From Paraburkholderia guartelaensis (GTDB lineage: Bacteria; Pseudomonadota; Gammaproteobacteria; Burkholderiales; Burkholderiaceae): a stretch of 64,000 nucleotides of DNA. A program made the position numbers and the translations under genes. A model generated the notes under the pieces. That model saw only the letters and a list, made by a program, of their open reading frames with translations, did no database searches and was not told the origin of the DNA. The stretch covers positions 372,001-436,000 of the forward strand of contig NZ_SMOD01000002.1 of NCBI RefSeq assembly GCF_004353905.1, read 5' to 3'. Below, in pieces: positions 61,357 to 64,000 of the stretch (the stretch's first letter is position 1; every line of letters starts with the position of its first letter).

Positions 61357-62208
61357 ATGCCATCCTCAATCGTTGACATTCACCCGCACATCATTTCCGA
61401 CAACGAAGACCGCTATCCGCCCGCGCCTCTCTTCGGCAAGCGCTCGGACTGGTCGCAGGAGCGCCCCACTACCGTCGAAACGTTGATCGCCGCGATGGAC
61501 GAAGCCGGCGTCGGCAAGGCCGCTGTGGTGCATTCGTCGACCACCTACGGGTTCGACAACAGCTACGTGGCCGACAGTTGCGCGCGCTATGCGGATCGTC
61601 TCGTGGCCGTGGGCTCCGTGGACGTGCTGCAGCCCGACGCGCCGCAGCGCATTCGCGAATGGGTCGAGCGCGGCCTCGAAGGGCTGCGCCTCTTTACCGG
61701 TGGCAGTACGAAGGAATTCGACCCGAGCGAGCTGGACGATCCACGCGCGTTTCCCGCGTGGGAACTGTGCGCGGACCTCGGGCTGCCGATGTGCATTCAG
61801 ACGGGTCCGGTTGGACTGCCGCAGGTCACCGCGCTCGCAAAGCGCTTCCCGGGCGTGCCCATCATCCTCGACCATCTCGGCCGCCCCGATGTGACCGACG
61901 GCGCGCCGTACGCGAAGGCGCAAAGCCTCTTCGACCTCGCGCAGTACGAGAACATTTTCCTGAAGCTCACGCCGCGCATTTTCGGCGACGTGAAGAAAGA
62001 ACGCGCGAGCGCCGAGACGTTTTTCCCGCGCGTGGTCGATGCTTTCGGCGCGCAGCGTATGGCGTGGGGGTCGAATTTCCCCACTTCGCCGGGTACGCTA
62101 CAGGACATTCTCGCGACGGCGCAGGCAGGGCTGCAATGCCTGAACGCTGCGGACCGCGCGTGGATTTTCGGCAAGACGGCACACAAGCTGTATCCGGCTC
62201 TGCTCTGA
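61357..62208 (+). CDS. Amidohydrolase, LigI/COG3618-like (probable pyrone-dicarboxylate or lactone hydrolase)
   Basis: 283 residues of the amidohydrolase family that contains 2-pyrone-4,6-dicarboxylate hydrolase LigI and several sugar lactonases. The HxH pair is His8/His10 (DIHPHI); LDHLGRPD and WGSNFP near 240 are family landmarks. With ligJ beside it, hydrolysis of a pyrone or lactone in the 4,5-cleavage pathway is the best guess. The same family includes L-rhamnono-lactonase, the one missing enzyme of the window's rhamnose module, but that lies 55 kb away and this gene's neighbours are aromatic. Confidence 0.75.
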   Translation: MPSSIVDIHPHIISDNEDRYPPAPLFGKRSDWSQERPTTVETLIAAMDEAGVGKAAVVHSSTTYGFDNSYVADSCARYADRLVAVGSVDVLQPDAPQRIREWVERGLEGLRLFTGGSTKEFDPSELDDPRAFPAWELCADLGLPMCIQTGPVGLPQVTALAKRFPGVPIILDHLGRPDVTDGAPYAKAQSLFDLAQYENIFLKLTPRIFGDVKKERASAETFFPRVVDAFGAQRMAWGSNFPTSPGTLQDILATAQAGLQCLNAADRAWIFGKTAHKLYPALL

Positions 62209-62306
62209 GCCGGCGCCTTCAACCGGCGGCCATTGCGGCCGGGCGGCACGCATCCTGCATGCTGCCCGGCCATGAAACAGAATCGATTGAGGTATGAAAA
62301 AAGCAG

Positions 62307-63587
62307 ATGGAGACGAGCAAAACAGAACGATCGAGCGTCGTGAGCAACTGGGGCGTGCTTGCCCTGCTCGCGATCGGCGTGTTGACGTCCTTTATCGACC
62401 GCACCAGCATTTCCAGCGTTCTCGCGGATAGCCACTTCATTCGGCACTTTTCGCTGACCAACGTCGACCGCGGCTGGATCAACTCCGCATTCTTCTGGTC
62501 GTATGGGCTCTTTCAGGTGCCAATGGGCTGGGTCTCGGACCGCTACGGCGTGAAATGGCCCTATGCGATCTGCTTTGCGCTGTGGTGTGCGGCCACTGCG
62601 CTGATGGGCGCCGTCACGACGCTTGCGGCCCTCGTCGTCATGCGACTGCTCGTCGGTATTGCCGAAGCAATCGTGATCCCGGCCAGCTACCGCTGGATTC
62701 GCAACAACTTTCACGAAAGCCAGAGCGGCCTCGCCGTGGGCATTCTCGCAATGGGCAACAAGTTCGGCCCGGCAATCGGCGCGCCGGTCGCCGCATGGTT
62801 CATCGTCAACTATTCGTGGAAGGCGATGTTCATCGCCACCGGCCTCGTCGGGCTGCTCTGGCTCGTGCCCTGGCTGCTCCTCGTGCGCAACGACCTGCCC
62901 TCTCGCGACTCCGTGCGCGAGGCCAATCGCAGCGCCCGCACGGTCAGCTTCGGCAGCATCCTGTCGAGCCCGATGGTGTGGGGCGGCATGATCACGAATT
63001 TCTGCTACGGCTACTTCACGTTTTACTGCATGACGTGGATGCCCGCCTACCTTGTCGAGCAGCGCGGTCTGTCGATCGGCAAATCGGGCATCTTCACGTT
63101 CTTCAGCTTCGCCGGCATCGCGATCGTCGCGGCCATTGCGGGCTGGGCGGCGGACCGCATCATCGCGCGCGGCGGCAATGCGATCTTCGTGCGCAAGGCG
63201 TTCATCATCGCGGGCTTCTTTGGCGGCTGCACGGTTCTGCTGGGCGCCTATGCGAACACGCTCGAAACCGCCCTCTTCTGGAACGTACTTTCGCTTTCGC
63301 TGCTCGGCCTGACCACCGCGAACAATCTCGTGCTGTCGCGGCTCACCCTGATCCCCAAGCAGACCGTGGGTCTCGTGACCGGCGTGCAGCAGGTCGCGAC
63401 CAGCCTCGCAGGCGGTGTTGCCGCAAGCCTCTCGGGGTGGCTGCTGCATGTGGGCGGAAGCTACGACCTGCCGATGATGGTGATTTTCGTGTTCCTGCTC
63501 GTGGGCGCGGCAGCTACGGCGATCCTCTATCGCCCTGACTGGGCGCCGAAGGTCAGCGAGCCGCAGCGCGAACTGCGCGAGGCGTGA
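62307..63587 (+). CDS. MFS transporter, ACS family (Pht1-like), aromatic-acid uptake
   Basis: 426-residue 12-helix transporter with the ACS landmark FIDRTSISSVLA after the first segment and VPMGWVSDRYGVKWP in loop 2-3. The family includes the phthalate transporter Pht1. It lies within the aromatic operon, after the amidohydrolases and 130 bp before the dioxygenase, and should bring in the pathway substrate. GAGG is about 11 bases before the ATG. Substrate inferred. Confidence 0.86.
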   Translation: METSKTERSSVVSNWGVLALLAIGVLTSFIDRTSISSVLADSHFIRHFSLTNVDRGWINSAFFWSYGLFQVPMGWVSDRYGVKWPYAICFALWCAATALMGAVTTLAALVVMRLLVGIAEAIVIPASYRWIRNNFHESQSGLAVGILAMGNKFGPAIGAPVAAWFIVNYSWKAMFIATGLVGLLWLVPWLLLVRNDLPSRDSVREANRSARTVSFGSILSSPMVWGGMITNFCYGYFTFYCMTWMPAYLVEQRGLSIGKSGIFTFFSFAGIAIVAAIAGWAADRIIARGGNAIFVRKAFIIAGFFGGCTVLLGAYANTLETALFWNVLSLSLLGLTTANNLVLSRLTLIPKQTVGLVTGVQQVATSLAGGVAASLSGWLLHVGGSYDLPMMVIFVFLLVGAAATAILYRPDWAPKVSEPQRELREA

Positions 63588-63717
63588 TCCCCACGGAAAT
63601 CGAATCATCGTAGTCCAAAGCAAAGCAACGGCGGCGCCCGCCTGCGAGCGCCTGCCACCCAAATAATGCCAACGGCCTTTTCCGTGGCGACCGACTGAAA
63701 AACTGGAAACAACATAC

Positions 63718-64000
63718 ATGGCGAAAATCGTATTCGGGATGGCGGTGCCGCACAGCGGCATGCTCGGCCAGGCGCCGGAAGACTGGTTGAAGAACGGCGA
63801 GCGCGACCGCAACAATCCGGAATTGTGGTTCCGCAACCGGACGTGGACCTACCCCGAACTTGAAGCCCACCGAGAGGCCGCGTTCGCGCCGTTCCTCACG
63901 CTCGAAGAACGCACGGCACGCGCCGCGCGCTGCCGCGCCGCGCTCGACAAGATGGCGGCCGCGTATCGCGACGCAAAGATCGACGTGGCGATCATTCTCG
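63718..64000 (+). CDS. LigB-family class III extradiol ring-cleavage dioxygenase, 3'-truncated
   Basis: 94 residues are visible before the window ends; the frame is open at base 64000. The N-terminus MAKIVFGMAVPHSGMLG supplies the first conserved His of the LigB fold (His12), an Fe(II) ligand candidate. Family members cleave protocatechuate, gallate or related catechols at the 4,5 position. ligJ and a LigI-like gene upstream support that role. GGAAAC precedes the ATG weakly. Whether a separate LigA-like small subunit or fused domain exists cannot be seen. Confidence 0.75.
   Translation, partial: MAKIVFGMAVPHSGMLGQAPEDWLKNGERDRNNPELWFRNRTWTYPELEAHREAAFAPFLTLEERTARAARCRAALDKMAAAYRDAKIDVAIIL

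Noticed and set aside
61357..62208. Assigning this amidohydrolase as the missing rhamnono-lactonase
   Set aside because: Family fits, but its neighbours are LigJ, a Pht5-like protein and an extradiol dioxygenase, 55 kb from the rhamnose operon; kept only as a testable idea.
1..64000. tRNA, rRNA, insertion sequences, prophage or integrase sites
   Set aside because: Read through for cloverleaf-like repeats, transposase or integrase motifs and flanking direct repeats; none found that I can support.

Overview
The window is GC-rich with strong GC3 bias. Gene content, NCS1/NCS2/ACS/MHS transporters, a Burkholderia-type trimeric porin, squalene-hopene cyclase, a SoeABC-like molybdoenzyme and many LysR/IclR/AraC regulators attached to catabolic operons all point to a soil- or plant-associated member of Burkholderiaceae (Paraburkholderia, Caballeronia or Burkholderia), probably a secondary replicon. 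This assignment is an inference from content. I see no rRNA, tRNA, CRISPR array, phage gene or insertion sequence, and composition is fairly uniform, so most of the window looks like resident accessory metabolism. The first gene (LysR) and last gene (extradiol dioxygenase) are cut by the window edges.

Layout. 0.9-6.0 kb: a five-gene minus-strand operon for the non-phosphorylating, diketo-hydrolase L-rhamnose route (rhamnose dehydrogenase, rhamnonate dehydratase, ACS-family transporter, KDR dehydrogenase, diketo-deoxyrhamnonate hydrolase); a dedicated lactonase is not present. 6.2-11.3 kb: glycerol regulon glpR-glpD-glpK-glpF with GlpR-like half-sites upstream of glpD. 11.3-15.6 kb: small secreted protein, NCS2 purine permease, XRE-cupin regulator, GNAT acetyltransferase and two small unknowns. 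15.7-19.1 kb: maeB and a divergent LysR gene. 19.2-26.4 kb: MHS-type transporter and an IclR-controlled six-gene catabolic operon (cyclase, SDR, hydroxyacyl-CoA-dehydrogenase-like, AtoE-like transporter, muconolactone-isomerase-like, YciI-like) whose substrate I cannot name. 26.7-32.1 kb: small membrane protein, a three-subunit cytoplasmic molybdopterin oxidoreductase resembling sulfite dehydrogenase SoeABC, and a Mop/TOBE molybdate-binding protein.

32.3-38.2 kb: porin, Tat-exported purple-acid-phosphatase-like enzyme, squalene-hopene cyclase, and a divergent TetR gene sharing a striking inverted repeat with shc. 38.3-45.1 kb: hydroxyproline catabolism (4-hydroxyproline 2-epimerase, three-subunit D-hydroxyproline dehydrogenase, PAS-AraC regulator, pyrroline-4-hydroxy-2-carboxylate deaminase, pyrroline-2-carboxylate-reductase-like enzyme). 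45.1-48.4 kb: a two-component system meeting a class C beta-lactamase gene tail to tail. 48.5-56.6 kb: a guanidino/polyamine catabolic island (NCS1 permease, LysR, FAD amine oxidoreductase, cupin; divergent LuxR-type regulator, guanidinobutyrase gbuA, aldehyde dehydrogenase). 56.7-58.6 kb: small copper-linked group (DUF2946, envelope protein, CopC). 59.3-64.0 kb: aromatic catabolic operon with a 4,5-dihydroxyphthalate-decarboxylase-like protein, LigJ-type 4-oxalomesaconate hydratase, a second amidohydrolase (LigI-like family), a Pht1-like MFS transporter and the start of a LigB-family extradiol dioxygenase, i.e. a protocatechuate 4,5-cleavage-like pathway.

Overall the window reads as a string of self-contained substrate modules, each with its own importer, enzymes and local regulator, feeding pyruvate/lactate, dihydroxyacetone phosphate, 2-oxoglutarate, GABA/succinate and oxaloacetate into central metabolism; malic enzyme maeB is the one central-metabolism gene. 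The least-explained parts are the IclR-linked operon at 20.8-26.4 kb and the 59-64 kb aromatic operon.
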